Numbered from the stretch's first letter, positions 37,901 through 47,365 are shown. The stretch: 64,000 nt of DNA from CBDHCC01 sp965261015 (GCA_965261015.1 CBDHCC010000002.1:744001-808000); one strand, 5' to 3'. The notes: a model not told the origin generated them from the letters alone. Program-made: numbers and translations.

Positions 37901-38616
37901 CAGGCGACCGCCGCCTGGGACTGCTCGACCAACCCGTCGCGAAAATTGATGATGCGATCGGCGAAGGCGGCCATTTCGCCCTCGTGCGTGACCATGACGA
38001 CGGTGATGCCCAGCCGGCGGTTAAGGTCGGTCAGCAGCTCCATGATTTCGACTGACCGCTCCGAGTCCAGATTGCCCGTGGGTTCGTCCGCCAACAGCAA
38101 TTCGGGTTCCGTAACGATCGCCCGCGCGATGGCGACTCGCTGCTGCTGGCCGCCCGACAGCTCGGCCGGGGTGTGGCCGGCCCAGGGCATCAGACCCACC
38201 AGCTCCATCGCCTTCGTCGCCGCCTCGCGCCGCCTCGGCCGTGGCAGTCCGCGATAGAGGAGCGGCAACTCCACATTCTGGATGGCGGGTGTGCGGGCGA
38301 GCAGGTTGAAGCCCTGGAACACGAAGCCGAGATAGCGGCGCCGCAGCAGCGCGCGCTGTTCCCGATCCAGCCGATCCACCGCCACGCCCTTGAACCGGTA
38401 GGCGCCGCCCGTGGGCACATCCAGGCAGCCCAGGATGTTCATGGTGGTCGATTTGCCGGATCCCGACGCGCCCATCACCGCCACGAACTCTCCGGCCGCG
38501 ATGTCCAGGTCCACGCCCTTCAAAGCCTGGAAGGCGTTCTCGCCCTCGCCGAACACCTTGGTGATGCCGCGCATGGACACGAGCGGGGTCGCCTGCGCGG
38601 CGGTCGGATCACCCAC
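37900..38616 (-). CDS. ABC transporter ATP-binding protein (MacB/LolD type)
   Basis: 238 residues with Walker A MGASGSGKSTTMNILG, signature ELSGGQQQRVAIARAI and Walker B LLLADEPTGNLD. Here the ATPase and permease of MacB are separate genes, the usual split arrangement outside enterobacteria. Overlaps the MacA-like gene by 8 bases. Confidence 0.94.
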   Translation of the reverse strand: MGDPTAAQATPLVSMRGITKVFGEGENAFQALKGVDLDIAAGEFVAVMGASGSGKSTTMNILGCLDVPTGGAYRFKGVAVDRLDREQRALLRRRYLGFVFQGFNLLARTPAIQNVELPLLYRGLPRPRRREAATKAMELVGLMPWAGHTPAELSGGQQQRVAIARAIVTEPELLLADEPTGNLDSERSVEIMELLTDLNRRLGITVVMVTHEGEMAAFADRIINFRDGLVEQSQAAVA

Positions 38617-39964
38617 CGGAGCCGCCCTTCGCCTCCGCCTCGCTCTCGCCGGGCACGAGCTGTCCCACCACCACCTTCTGCCCGGCCTTCAGCGCGCCGC
38701 CCGTGACCGCCGTGCGCGTGCCATCGCTGACGCCCACGCGGACGGGCAGCGACTGCGGCGTGCCATCGGCCCCCAGCACATAGACCGTGCCCGTGGCCCC
38801 GCGCCCGATGCCCACTTTCTGCTCCGGTCCCGGAGGCGGGCCGAACTGCAGTCCCCCGCCCTCCTCCTTTTCCGGCTGCCAGCGCAGCGCCTCGTTGGCG
38901 ACGAGCAGCTGGTTGCGCTCCGTCTGAGTCACGATCTCGGCGGTCGCCGTCATTCCGGGGCGCAGCCGTCCATCGTCGTTGCGAACGGATAGCACGGCGG
39001 TGTAGCTCACCACCTGGTTCGCGGTCGTCGCCGCGGCGTTGGTGCCGGCCCCGTCGGACCCGACATCCACCCGCTCGACCGTTGCGGGAAAGCGGCGGCC
39101 GGGATAGGCGTCGACGGCGAAGCTGGCCGCCTGCCCGGCCTCGACCAGCCCGACATCGGCTTCGTCCACCTGCACCTCCAGCTTCATGGCGCCCAGGTCC
39201 TCGGCGATGGTGAACAGGACGGGTGCGGTAAACGACGCGGCGACCGTCTGCCCCGGATCGATCTGCCGCGACAGCACCACGCCCGTCACGGGGGAGTAGA
39301 TCGTGGCCTTCGTCAGGTTGATCTGGGCCGAGGAGAGCTGCGCCTCCGCCTGGACGACGCTCGCCTGCGCCGCTCGCACCGCGGCGACTGTGCGCGCCCG
39401 GTCCGCGCGCGCGTTGTCGAGTTCCGTCAGCGACGGCACCTTGCCACCGGACAGCTTATAGACATTCTCCAGCCGGGCGAGCGACGAGGCGGACGCCTGC
39501 GCGGTCGCCTGCGCCTGGTCCACCTGAGCGCGCGCCAGGTTCAGGGCGGCGCGGTTCTGCGTGATCGCGTCCGTCAGCCGTGACGTGTCGAGTCGCGCCA
39601 GCGGCTGACCCTTCGTCACCCGGTCGTTATTGTCGGCGAAGACCTGAGTGACGATGCCGGACTGTTCGGACCCGACCTGCACCTCGTTGGTCGGTTTCAG
39701 CGTGCCGGTCGCCGACACGGTGACGGTCAGGTCGCCGCGCGCGGCGGACTTCGTCAGATACTCGCCAGTCGCCGCAGGCTGCAGGCAGCCGCGCAGCAGG
39801 AGGACGAGCAGCACGACGCCGAGCACCACCAGGCCCCACTTGATCCAGCGCCGGGTGCGGGACGGGCGGGGCGCGTCCAGGAAATCGTCCAGGTCGACGC
39901 CGTCGGCGGCGGCGGAGGAGGTGGCCGGGACAGCGGGGCTCGAGCGGCGAAAGGGCATCTTCAT
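38609..39964 (-). CDS. MacA-like periplasmic adaptor (membrane fusion protein)
   Basis: 451 residues. An N-terminal membrane anchor (KWGLVVLGVVLLVLLLRGCL, about residues 43-62) is followed by the barrel-sandwich domain (VSATGTLKPTNEVQVGSEQSG), a coiled-coil hairpin (about residues 125-205) and beta-barrel domains. It bridges the ABC pump and the outer-membrane channel. The ATG overlaps the NodT gene stop (ATGA). Confidence 0.92.
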   Translation of the reverse strand: MKMPFRRSSPAVPATSSAAADGVDLDDFLDAPRPSRTRRWIKWGLVVLGVVLLVLLLRGCLQPAATGEYLTKSAARGDLTVTVSATGTLKPTNEVQVGSEQSGIVTQVFADNNDRVTKGQPLARLDTSRLTDAITQNRAALNLARAQVDQAQATAQASASSLARLENVYKLSGGKVPSLTELDNARADRARTVAAVRAAQASVVQAEAQLSSAQINLTKATIYSPVTGVVLSRQIDPGQTVAASFTAPVLFTIAEDLGAMKLEVQVDEADVGLVEAGQAASFAVDAYPGRRFPATVERVDVGSDGAGTNAAATTANQVVSYTAVLSVRNDDGRLRPGMTATAEIVTQTERNQLLVANEALRWQPEKEEGGGLQFGPPPGPEQKVGIGRGATGTVYVLGADGTPQSLPVRVGVSDGTRTAVTGGALKAGQKVVVGQLVPGESEAEAKGGSGG

Positions 39965-41439
39965 GGGCTAGGCGTCTCCGTCGCGTTCGAAGCCAGCGGC
40001 GCGGCACCGAAGCCGCCGCCCAGAGCGGTGAACAATCGCACCGCGGCCAGCGAGCGGTCGCCGCGCGCCAGGGCCAGCCCGTCGCGGGCGGCCAGCAGCT
40101 GGTCCTCGATGGTCAACAGCGTGGTGAAGTCGCTCAGCCCCGCCTGATAGTTCGATCGCGCGTAGATCGCGGTCGCGGTCGCCGCGTCCACGGCCTCACC
40201 CTGAGCGGCCATTCGCTCCTCCGCCGAGGTTAGCGCGCGCAACGCGTTCTCCACATCCTCGAGCGCGGTGAGCACCGTGCGCTGATAGTCCGCAAAGGCC
40301 CCGCGCGTCACCGCCTCCTGCGCGCGCACCTGCGAGCGCAGGCGACCGCCGTCGAACAGCGTCTGGCTGAGCCCGCCGAACAGGCTGTAGGTGATCTGAT
40401 CCAGGACGCTGCCCAGGCCGGTCGCGATGGACGCCAGATTGCCCGTGATCCGCAGCGCGGGATAGAGTTGCGCCTGGGCCACGCCGATCCGCGCGCTCGC
40501 GGCGGCCAGCCGGCGTTCGGCCGCCGCGACGTCCGGCCGCTGGCGCAGGGTGTCCGCGGGCACGCCCACCGCGATGGCGGCCGGCGGTTCCGGGATCGGG
40601 CCGGCGGGGTCGAAGATACTGGACAGGTCGGCCGGCGCGCGTCCGGTGAGCACGCCCAATCGGTTGGACGACTGCGCGATGCTGGCGACCAGGGGCGGGA
40701 TGGCCGCCCGTCGCTGGGCGCGCTGGGTCCGGGCCTGTTCCTCATCCACGCCCGACACCAGCCCGGCCTGGACGCGCCACCCGGCGATCTCGAAATTGTT
40801 GTCGGCGTTCGCCAGCGCGTCGCGCGCGATGGCGAGGCGTTCCTGTCCCAGCCGGCCCTGGATGTAGTTGGAGGCGGTCTCGCTCACCACCGACACGCGC
40901 ACCGCGTCCGCGTCGAAGGCCGAAGAGGCGAGGTCCGCCCGCGCCGCTTCGATCCCGCGCCCGATTTGTCCGAACAGATCGACGGTATACGCCGCGTCGC
41001 CGGAGAGGGAGAGCTGGTTCTGCCCACCGGCGGTGATCGTCTGGGTGCCGGTGCCGCCGCCACCGGTGAAGACCGGCACCGTGGCCGAGGGCGCGCCCGT
41101 GACGAAGCCCGACCGGCCGACGCCCGCATTGGCACCGACCGTCGGCAGCCGGCCGGAGCGGGCCTGGACGAGCCCCTCGCGTGCCTGGGCGAGGCGGCTG
41201 ACCGCGACCGCCACGTCCAGATTCCCGAGCGCCGCATCACCGACGAGGCGGGTCAGCACCGGATCGTCGAACCGGGTCCACCAGTCGACCGCGTCGACGC
41301 CACTCTCGACCGCGCGCGGGGCCGCATACTCGCCTCCCACCGACAGCGCCGCGCCATCGGGCGGGCGGTAGTCCGGCCCGACCGCGCAGCCGCCCAGCGC
41401 CGCCGTCACCAGCACCATCAGAGCCCCCAGCCGCGTCAC
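39961..41439 (-). CDS. NodT/TolC-family outer-membrane efflux lipoprotein
   Basis: 492 residues. Lipobox LGGC at residues 15-18 gives a lipidated N-terminus; GPDYRPPD and the repeated long helical hairpins (for example DVAVAVSRLAQAREGLVQAR) are typical of OprM/NodT channels. First gene of the operon with MacA-like adaptor, ATPase and permease, making a complete tripartite exporter; substrate not predictable. Confidence 0.93.
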   Translation of the reverse strand: MTRLGALMVLVTAALGGCAVGPDYRPPDGAALSVGGEYAAPRAVESGVDAVDWWTRFDDPVLTRLVGDAALGNLDVAVAVSRLAQAREGLVQARSGRLPTVGANAGVGRSGFVTGAPSATVPVFTGGGGTGTQTITAGGQNQLSLSGDAAYTVDLFGQIGRGIEAARADLASSAFDADAVRVSVVSETASNYIQGRLGQERLAIARDALANADNNFEIAGWRVQAGLVSGVDEEQARTQRAQRRAAIPPLVASIAQSSNRLGVLTGRAPADLSSIFDPAGPIPEPPAAIAVGVPADTLRQRPDVAAAERRLAAASARIGVAQAQLYPALRITGNLASIATGLGSVLDQITYSLFGGLSQTLFDGGRLRSQVRAQEAVTRGAFADYQRTVLTALEDVENALRALTSAEERMAAQGEAVDAATATAIYARSNYQAGLSDFTTLLTIEDQLLAARDGLALARGDRSLAAVRLFTALGGGFGAAPLASNATETPSP

Positions 41440-41567
41440 TGCGCGCGCATCTCCCCAACCTGCCCCGACCTGGGGCGCGGCGACGTTAGCCGGGGGAGTG
41501 GCACGATCACAAGCACAAGTGTGTTACCTCGCCAGAACAGCCGGCCCGCGCGCCTCCCGGTGCCCGC

Positions 41568-43085
41568 TTGACCTTGCGCCGCGCCGCGGGTCAGGGATCG
41601 GGGATCGCCCCTTTGCGAAAGCTTCAGATCCTGCCGACCCCCCTCGATGCCGAGCGCCGGCTGATGGCGCTGCAGACGTCCCGACTGGATCGTACTCAAT
41701 CCGAGCCGGAGCTGGACGCGCTCGTTCACTTCGCGGCCCACCTGTGCGACGCACCGGCCGCCGCCGTGACCCTGCTGGATCGCGACGCCACGCGCACCAT
41801 CGCCGCGGTCGGGCTCGACGGTGCCATGCCGGTCGAACTCGTGCGGCGCACGATGGCGGCAGGCGGGTTCTCCGTGGCGACCGACACCCATTCGGACCCC
41901 GCGCTCGCCGACGTGCCTTACCGCTTTCACGTCGGCGTGCCGCTGGACAGCGACGGCGTGGCGATCGGCACGCTGGCCGTGCTGGACCACGCGCCGCGCG
42001 CGGGTCTGACCGCCCTGCAGGAAGAGGGGCTGCGGCTGATGGCCGACCAGATCGCGGTGCAGTTCGCCCGCCGGCGTGTGACGGGCGAAGCGGAGGCCGC
42101 GGCCGATTCGCACACCCTGGACGCCTCGACGGTCCGCACGGTGGTCAATGCGATCCCGCAGATGGTGTGGTCCACGAAGCCGGATGGCTCCCACGATTTC
42201 TTCAATGCGCGGTGGTACGAGGTCACCGGCACGCCGCCCGGTTCGACGGACGGCGAGGGTTGGGCGGACGTGTTCCACCCCGACGATCAGCCCGCGACCT
42301 GGACGCGCTGGAACCGGTCGCTGGCGACCGGGGAACCCTACGAAGTCGAATACCGGCTGCGCCGCCGCGACGGGCAATATCGCTGGGTTCTGGGGCGAGC
42401 CTTGCCTCTGCGGGATTCGGACGGCCGCATCGTGCGGTGGTTCGGCACCTGCACCGATATCGACGAGCGGCGTCGGCTGGCCGAGGAGCGGGAGGTCGTC
42501 AGCCAGGAGCTGTCGCACCGGATCAAGAACATCTTTTCCGTCATTTCCGGGCTGCTCGCCTTCGCGGCGCGCGACCGGCCGGAGGTCCGCGCCTTCGCCG
42601 GCGAACTGCGGCAGCGCATCCTGGCGCTCGGCCGGGCGCACGATTTCGTCCGCCCGCACTCGCAACATTCGGAGCCGCCGCACGCGACCGACCACCTGCA
42701 CGGCCTGATCCACGAGATCCTGTCCCCCTATGGCGAGGAGCGCTTGACGGTGTCGGGCGACGACACCGACATCGACGACCGCTCGGCCACGCCGCTGGCG
42801 CTCCTCATGCACGAACTCGCCACGAACGCCGCCAAATACGGCGCGCTCTCCACGGACACGGGCCACGTCGACGTAACGGTGGAGGCGGGACGGGAGCGCG
42901 TGGTCGTGCGATGGGCGGAACGCGGCGGACCGCCCGTCACGACTTCGCCAGACCACGAAGGCTTCGGATCGAAGCTGATCGAACTCAGCGCGGTGCGACA
43001 ACTCGACGCAGAGGTGACACGGGAGTGGCGTCCCGAAGGATTGGTGCTGACGCTCGTGGTGCCGCGCAGCGCATTGACGCGGTGA
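41568..43085 (+). CDS. GAF-PAS-HWE soluble sensor histidine kinase
   Basis: 505 residues with no membrane helix. A GAF domain covers about 45-165 (FAAHLCDAPAAAVTLLDRDA), a PAS domain about 190-305 (AIPQMVWSTKPDGSHDFFN, ending GTCTDIDERR), then an HWE-type kinase: phospho-acceptor region ELSHRIKNIFSVISGLL, HELATNAAKYGALS and the WAE of VRWAERGGPP. HWE kinases often feed the alphaproteobacterial general stress response. It converges on a stand-alone receiver gene only 3 bases away. ATG at codon 33 is an alternative start. Confidence 0.9.
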   Translation: MTLRRAAGQGSGIAPLRKLQILPTPLDAERRLMALQTSRLDRTQSEPELDALVHFAAHLCDAPAAAVTLLDRDATRTIAAVGLDGAMPVELVRRTMAAGGFSVATDTHSDPALADVPYRFHVGVPLDSDGVAIGTLAVLDHAPRAGLTALQEEGLRLMADQIAVQFARRRVTGEAEAAADSHTLDASTVRTVVNAIPQMVWSTKPDGSHDFFNARWYEVTGTPPGSTDGEGWADVFHPDDQPATWTRWNRSLATGEPYEVEYRLRRRDGQYRWVLGRALPLRDSDGRIVRWFGTCTDIDERRRLAEEREVVSQELSHRIKNIFSVISGLLAFAARDRPEVRAFAGELRQRILALGRAHDFVRPHSQHSEPPHATDHLHGLIHEILSPYGEERLTVSGDDTDIDDRSATPLALLMHELATNAAKYGALSTDTGHVDVTVEAGRERVVVRWAERGGPPVTTSPDHEGFGSKLIELSAVRQLDAEVTREWRPEGLVLTLVVPRSALTR

Positions 43086-43088
43086 CCG

Positions 43089-43475
43089 TCAGTAGGCGGT
43101 GAAGCCCGCCACCGCCGCCGGTTTCCGCCCCTCGGCCGCGGCATTGGCGACTTCGATCAGGGACGCCTCGGCAAAGGGTTTGCGCAGGACGCCGATCGCG
43201 CGGCCGGCGATCGGATCGATCTGGGAGGGATTGGCGGTCAGGTAGATGACCTGGGTGTCGTGACCGTCCGACAGGTCGCACGCGATCCGCGGACCCGTGG
43301 CCCCGTCCCGCAGGTTCACGTCCACGAAGGCGAGCTTCGCCCCATCCACGCAGCGCAGAGCCTCCGACCGGTCGGCCGCGACGCCGACGACCGTGAAGCC
43401 CGCCTCTTCCAGCACACGCTCGACGTCGAGCGCCACGAAGATTTCGTCTTCCACGATGAGAACGGTTGGCTTCAT
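43089..43475 (-). CDS. Single-domain response regulator
   Basis: 128 residues containing only a receiver: acidic pair in VLIVEDEIFVALD, phosphorylation site in LAFVDVNLRDG, threonine in YLTANP and lysine in GVLRKPF. With no output domain it may act by protein binding or as a phosphate sink. It is convergent with the HWE kinase, its likely partner. Confidence 0.92.
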   Translation of the reverse strand: MKPTVLIVEDEIFVALDVERVLEEAGFTVVGVAADRSEALRCVDGAKLAFVDVNLRDGATGPRIACDLSDGHDTQVIYLTANPSQIDPIAGRAIGVLRKPFAEASLIEVANAAAEGRKPAAVAGFTAY

Positions 43476-43620
43476 AAGGTGATTTAACCTGTGTTTATTC
43501 GGTTGGTTCCAGAGCGCCCGCGTACACAGGGCGTCCGGCCGCTGCCAAGCGATTGTTACCGTTGCGCTGACGTGCCCGAACGGCTAAGCGCGCGGCTTCG
43601 TTCCACTTCACAGGATTTGC

Positions 43621-43839
43621 ATGGCCAAGGAAGAACTTCTCGAAATGCGCGGCCGGGTGGTCGAGCTGCTGCCCAACGCGATGTTTCGCGTGGAGCTGGA
43701 GAATGGGCACGAGATCCTGGGCCACACGGCGGGCAAGATGCGCAAGAATCGCATCCGCGTGCTGGTGGGCGACGAGGTGCAGGTCGAGTTGACGCCCTAC
43801 GACTTGACCAAGGGCCGGATCACCTATCGCTTCAAGTGA
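43621..43839 (+). CDS. infA: Translation initiation factor IF-1
   Basis: 72 residues with the S1-like OB fold, starting MAKEELLEMRGRVVELLPNA and ending KGRITYRFK, exactly the family length. Preceded by about 140 non-coding bases and a caggat ribosome site. It leads the infA-maf-RNase-yacG cluster common in alphaproteobacteria. Confidence 0.98.
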   Translation: MAKEELLEMRGRVVELLPNAMFRVELENGHEILGHTAGKMRKNRIRVLVGDEVQVELTPYDLTKGRITYRFK

Positions 43840-43849
43840 CGGGCGCGCC

Positions 43850-44419
43850 GTGAAGCTGGTGCTCGCATCGTCCTCGCCGCGCCGGCTCGCCCTTCTCGCC
43901 CGGCTGGGCGTGGTGCCGGATCGGGTCGAATCCCCGGACATCGACGAAAGCCCGCGTCCCGGCGAGCGTGCTCGCCCCTATGCCGAACGCATGGCCGCCG
44001 AAAAGGCCGGTGCGGTGTCGCGTCGGGCGGGCGAAGCCGTGATCGCCGGCGACACGACCGTGGCGGTCGGACGCCGGATCCTGCCGTGCGCGGACACGCG
44101 CGACGAGCAGCGCCGGATGCTGACCCTCCTCTCCGACCGCCGCCACCACGTCCTGTCGGCCGTGGCCGTGATCGGGCCGGACGGCGCTCTCCGCCAGCGA
44201 TTGTCCGACAGCATCGTGGTCTTCAAACCGCTCCATCCAGAAGAGATCGAAGCGTATGTCGAAAGCGGCGAGGGGCTGGGAAAGGCGGGCGGCTATGCCA
44301 TTCAGGGGCGGGCCGAAGCGCTGATCCGGTGGATGTCCGGCAGTCATTCGGGTGTGGTCGGATTGCCGCTGCACGAGACTCGCACCTTGTTGAAGGCCGC
44401 CGGACTGGCCGTTGGCTGA
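43850..44419 (+). CDS. maf: Maf-type nucleotide pyrophosphatase
   Basis: Hydrolyses non-canonical or excess nucleoside triphosphates to monophosphates. The start KLVLASSSPRRLALLARLG and the EGLGKAGGYAIQGRA motif are diagnostic. 189 residues from GTG 43850. Its end overlaps the next gene by 8 bases. Confidence 0.94.
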   Translation: MKLVLASSSPRRLALLARLGVVPDRVESPDIDESPRPGERARPYAERMAAEKAGAVSRRAGEAVIAGDTTVAVGRRILPCADTRDEQRRMLTLLSDRRHHVLSAVAVIGPDGALRQRLSDSIVVFKPLHPEEIEAYVESGEGLGKAGGYAIQGRAEALIRWMSGSHSGVVGLPLHETRTLLKAAGLAVG

Positions 44420-45395
44420 ATGGCTGGTCGAGCGCGGCATCGGCGAGGTCCGGGCCGCGCTGGTCGCCGACGGCGGGATCCGGGCGATCCGCATCGAAGC
44501 GGCCGACACCCCGCTGCGATTGGGAGAAGTGGTCGCCGTACGGGTGACGAAGCGCCGCTGTTTGCCGGATCTGGACCAGGTGGAGTGCGCGGACGGGGCG
44601 ACCCTGCTGTTGCGCGGCTCGACCGCACCGGAAGGGGCGCGCCTCCACGCCGCCATCGTGCGCGAGGCGGGTCTGGAGCGCGGGCGGCACAAGCGCGCCG
44701 TGGCGGTGCCGCACGACGGACCCGCGGCCCCCGCACCCTCGCTGGAACAGCGGCTCGAGACGACCGGTGTCCCTATTCGCCTCCTGCACCCGTACGGGTC
44801 GGACGAGCTGGAAGAGGCGGGTTGGTCGGAGCGGCTGGAGGAGGCCACGACCGGTGAACTGGTCCGCCCCGGCTGCACGCTTCGTCTGTTCCTCACTCCC
44901 GCCATGACGCTGATCGACGTCGACGGCAGCGAACCCGTCGACGTCCTGGCGCTTGCCGGCGCGCGCGAGGCGGCGGCGGCGATCGAGCTGTTCGACCTGG
45001 GTGGCTCGATCGGGATCGACCTGCCGACGGTCGGCGCGAGGGCGGCCCGGCTCGCCGTCGGCCAGGCGTTGGACGCCGCCCTGCCGGCACCGTTCGAGCG
45101 CACCGCGATGAACGGCTTCGGCTTCGTGCAGGTCGTACGGCCCCGCCCGCGCGCCTCGCTGCCCGAGACGATCGCCGCCGATCGCATCGGTCACCGCCTT
45201 CGCGCCGTGCTTCGCCAGGCGGAACGCGAACCGCCCGGGCGGCCGCTGCGCCTCGCCTTGTCCGACCAGTTGATTCACAGGCTGGAATGGAAGCGTGACT
45301 GGTTGGCCGAGCTTGAACGCCGGCGCGGTGCCGCGGTGACGTTGGCGCGGGAGGCGAGCTGGACGGCGCTGGGCGCGCGGATTGCCTGCGGCTGA
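44412..45395 (+). CDS. Ribonuclease E/G family protein (short form)
   Basis: 327 residues from TTG 44412. It has the central RNase E/G region: GGSIGIDLPTVGARAARL corresponds to the catalytic GGxIxIDF segment, and NGFGFVQVVRPR the following LTRKR-like strand. It is much shorter than E. coli RNase G (489) and lacks the CPxCxG zinc link, as seen in the maf-linked alphaproteobacterial form. Probable role in rRNA or mRNA processing; loss of dimerising zinc residues may change its assembly. Confidence 0.85.
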   Translation: MAEWLVERGIGEVRAALVADGGIRAIRIEAADTPLRLGEVVAVRVTKRRCLPDLDQVECADGATLLLRGSTAPEGARLHAAIVREAGLERGRHKRAVAVPHDGPAAPAPSLEQRLETTGVPIRLLHPYGSDELEEAGWSERLEEATTGELVRPGCTLRLFLTPAMTLIDVDGSEPVDVLALAGAREAAAAIELFDLGGSIGIDLPTVGARAARLAVGQALDAALPAPFERTAMNGFGFVQVVRPRPRASLPETIAADRIGHRLRAVLRQAEREPPGRPLRLALSDQLIHRLEWKRDWLAELERRRGAAVTLAREASWTALGARIACG

Positions 45396-45444
45396 CCGGC
45401 TGGCGCACGCTTGCCCCGGCGGCGTGCGTCCCCACATCCGGTCC

Positions 45445-45618
45445 ATGCCCGCCCGCACCGCCTGCCCCGTCTGCCGACAGCCCGCCCGGCCCGATCACGC
45501 CCCCTTTTGCTCTCGCGGGTGCAAGGATCGCGATCTGCTGCGATGGCTTGGCGAGGGGTACAAGTTGCCGGGGCGACCGGCCACCCCGGACGAGGTGGCG
45601 AACGCGCCGGAGGACTGA
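45445..45618 (+). CDS. yacG: DNA gyrase inhibitor YacG
   Basis: 57 residues with the four-cysteine zinc finger CPVC...CSRGCKDRDLLRWL, the YacG signature. YacG binds GyrB and blocks DNA binding. ATG 45445 fits the family start; an in-frame TTG at 45382 would overlap the RNase gene and add unconserved residues. Confidence 0.92.
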   Translation: MPARTACPVCRQPARPDHAPFCSRGCKDRDLLRWLGEGYKLPGRPATPDEVANAPED

Positions 45619-45676
45619 AGGGCTGGACAGCGCACGGCGGCAGTGTCACTAGGCCGCGCGTCCTGTCAGACAGCGC

Positions 45677-45752
45677 GCCCGGGTAGCTCAGTTGGTAGAG
45701 CATGCGACTGAAAATCGCAGTGTCGGCGGTTCGAATCCGTCCCCGGGCACCA
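45677..45752 (+). tRNA. tRNA-Phe (anticodon GAA)
   Basis: A 76-base cloverleaf: acceptor stem gcccggg pairs with cccgggc, D arm tagctcagttggtagagca, anticodon loop ctgaaaa with GAA, T arm ggttcgaatcc, and an encoded CCA. The change to accessory genes directly after it marks it as a probable island insertion site. Confidence 0.97.
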
Positions 45753-45890
45753 GCCGGCTGACCGGCAACGCTAAAGATCTGGGTGAGCCAACCTAACGGG
45801 GTCCTGAAACAACCTAAGCCCCCTCAAGCACCGCGAGCGGGCCGCTCAATCCTAGCCAGCGTGTGATTGACCAGAGCTGCCAGGCTGAAC

Positions 45891-46193
45891 ATGGTAAGGT
45901 CCGTGGAAGCCTCACAGACAGCAATGATCCTTGCGGCGCTGGCCAACCCGCAAGCCGCGATGATCTTCCGAGCATTGCCCGAGGATGACGAGCTCCAGGG
46001 TCTGACGACCCATCAGCTCGCCCAATCTCTCCAATTACCGCCTAGCTCGGTGTCCCGACATCTGAGCAGCCTCCGCGAAGCGGGTCTGGCCACCAGCGCT
46101 CGCGCTGCTCGTCTCGTGCTCTACCGGCGCCAGACCGGAACGTTCGACACATTCATCAATGAGTTGTCCAGCTGGAGCAACACGGCCGCTTGA
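45891..46193 (+). CDS. ArsR-like winged-helix regulator (copy 1)
   Basis: About 100 residues. LTTHQLAQSLQLPPSSVSRHLSSLREAGLATSARAARLVLY is a winged helix-turn-helix with recognition helix PSSVSRHLSSLREAG and a basic wing. No CxC metal site is visible, so it is not a classic metal sensor. It is clearly paralogous to the gene at 50222. First gene after tRNA-Phe, convergent with the AAA+ ATPase gene. ATG 45891 chosen over an upstream TTG. Confidence 0.82.
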   Translation: MVRSVEASQTAMILAALANPQAAMIFRALPEDDELQGLTTHQLAQSLQLPPSSVSRHLSSLREAGLATSARAARLVLYRRQTGTFDTFINELSSWSNTAA

Positions 46194-46259
46194 TCGGCAA
46201 CACGCCGACGGCAATCGCAGCTTGAAAGCGAGACCAACTTGGCTTGCTTCAGGCCCATC

Positions 46260-47252
46260 TTAGTGCATCTGGTGCCGGGTCATGCTAAGCACCGAGGCCA
46301 GGGCGTCTTCGACCCGCTGGGCGAGTAAGCGTGCGGAACGATCCCGGATAAACATCTCGCGCAAGACGACCTCCACGTCCGGATGGATGATGGGAATGCC
46401 GGCCGGCGAGACGCTCCAGTCTGATGCAATGTCGCGCAGGATGGATGCCAGCAGCTCGTCAAAATCCCAGGGCATGGGCCCTTCCACGTGCACCACATCG
46501 AGACGAGACAGGAGCGGCTCGGAAAGACCACGGCAGTCATTTGCGGTGAGGATCCAATTCACCCCGCTGATGTCGACCGGCGCCAAGAGGCAATGATCGT
46601 ACCAGCTCCGCGCCGTATGATCCTCCAGCATGTTCAGCAGCACCTGGAGAGGACGGCCGTTGCGAGCGCTGCCACCCGCCTTGTCGACCTCTTCCAGGAT
46701 TATGACCGGATTGGCCGCACGCGTCTGCGCCATAGCGACGGCCGGAAGACAAGGCTGCGCTCCCGTGAAGCCTCGCGCCGTGCCCTCAAGCATCCGGGCA
46801 TCGCTCGTGCCCGAAAGACTGACCCGCAGGTGCCCCACCCCACTGCGTCGCGCCATCTCAGCCGCGAAGCGTGACTTGCCGGCTCCGGGTGGACCGACGA
46901 GGAGAAGCGGTCGCAACGCCAACCAGGGTCTGCCGGTCCATACCTGCCGTTCCAGCTGGCGACTAATCAGCAATGCCGGGTTCGCCATCCACGGGGCGCT
47001 TGCGATCAGCTCCTCCACGAGGCGGAACCCACCGCGGCCTGACCTGCGGAGCGCCTTGGCGCCGGACAGCCAAAGCCACCGGGTGAGAGGATCCCACCGC
47101 TCCTCCAGCGGCTTCAATCCCATGTCAGCCGACAAGCCATCCGGCTCGATGCGCGCGCACGGACGCCTCCAGACCGTATCCGGGATGCTGCTTCCCGTTG
47201 ACGAGCTCAGCTGGTCGTCGTCGCGCTCCAACAGCGCCTGTCCACCACCCAT
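46260..47252 (-). CDS. AAA+ ATPase (Lon-like ATPase core without protease domain)
   Basis: About 330 residues from ATG 47252, chosen for the gggag eight bases upstream; a GTG at 47267 is possible. Walker A GPPGAGKS lies near residues 120-127, Walker B VIILEEVDK near 183-191, sensor 1 NWILTANDCRGL after it, then an arginine-rich C-terminal helical lid (DRSARLLAQRVEDALASVL). The core resembles Lon but neither the Lon N-domain nor a Ser-Lys protease domain is present, so it probably remodels a partner. A truncated copy of its C-terminus exists at 50530-50667. Confidence 0.85.
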   Translation of the reverse strand: MGGGQALLERDDDQLSSSTGSSIPDTVWRRPCARIEPDGLSADMGLKPLEERWDPLTRWLWLSGAKALRRSGRGGFRLVEELIASAPWMANPALLISRQLERQVWTGRPWLALRPLLLVGPPGAGKSRFAAEMARRSGVGHLRVSLSGTSDARMLEGTARGFTGAQPCLPAVAMAQTRAANPVIILEEVDKAGGSARNGRPLQVLLNMLEDHTARSWYDHCLLAPVDISGVNWILTANDCRGLSEPLLSRLDVVHVEGPMPWDFDELLASILRDIASDWSVSPAGIPIIHPDVEVVLREMFIRDRSARLLAQRVEDALASVLSMTRHQMH

Positions 47253-47337
47253 CTCGACAGCTCCCACCTTCCGACCGCATCCACGCCAAACACCACTTTT
47301 GTGCCAGAAACCGCTCGGCCCAAGAGCATGTAGTCAC

Positions 47338-47365
47338 TTGGAACTATAATTCCAATATCTGGAAT
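47338..47365. promoter_or_regulatory. Palindromic operator candidate, site 1
   Basis: Two interlocked palindromes, TTGGAA-N6-TTCCAA (47338-47355) and ATTCCA-atatc-TGGAAT (47349-47365), share the middle half-site. A perfect TATAAT lies inside at 47345-47350. It sits between the divergent AAA+ gene and the gene at 47516. The second palindrome recurs at 50081 and 53780. Confidence 0.65.
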
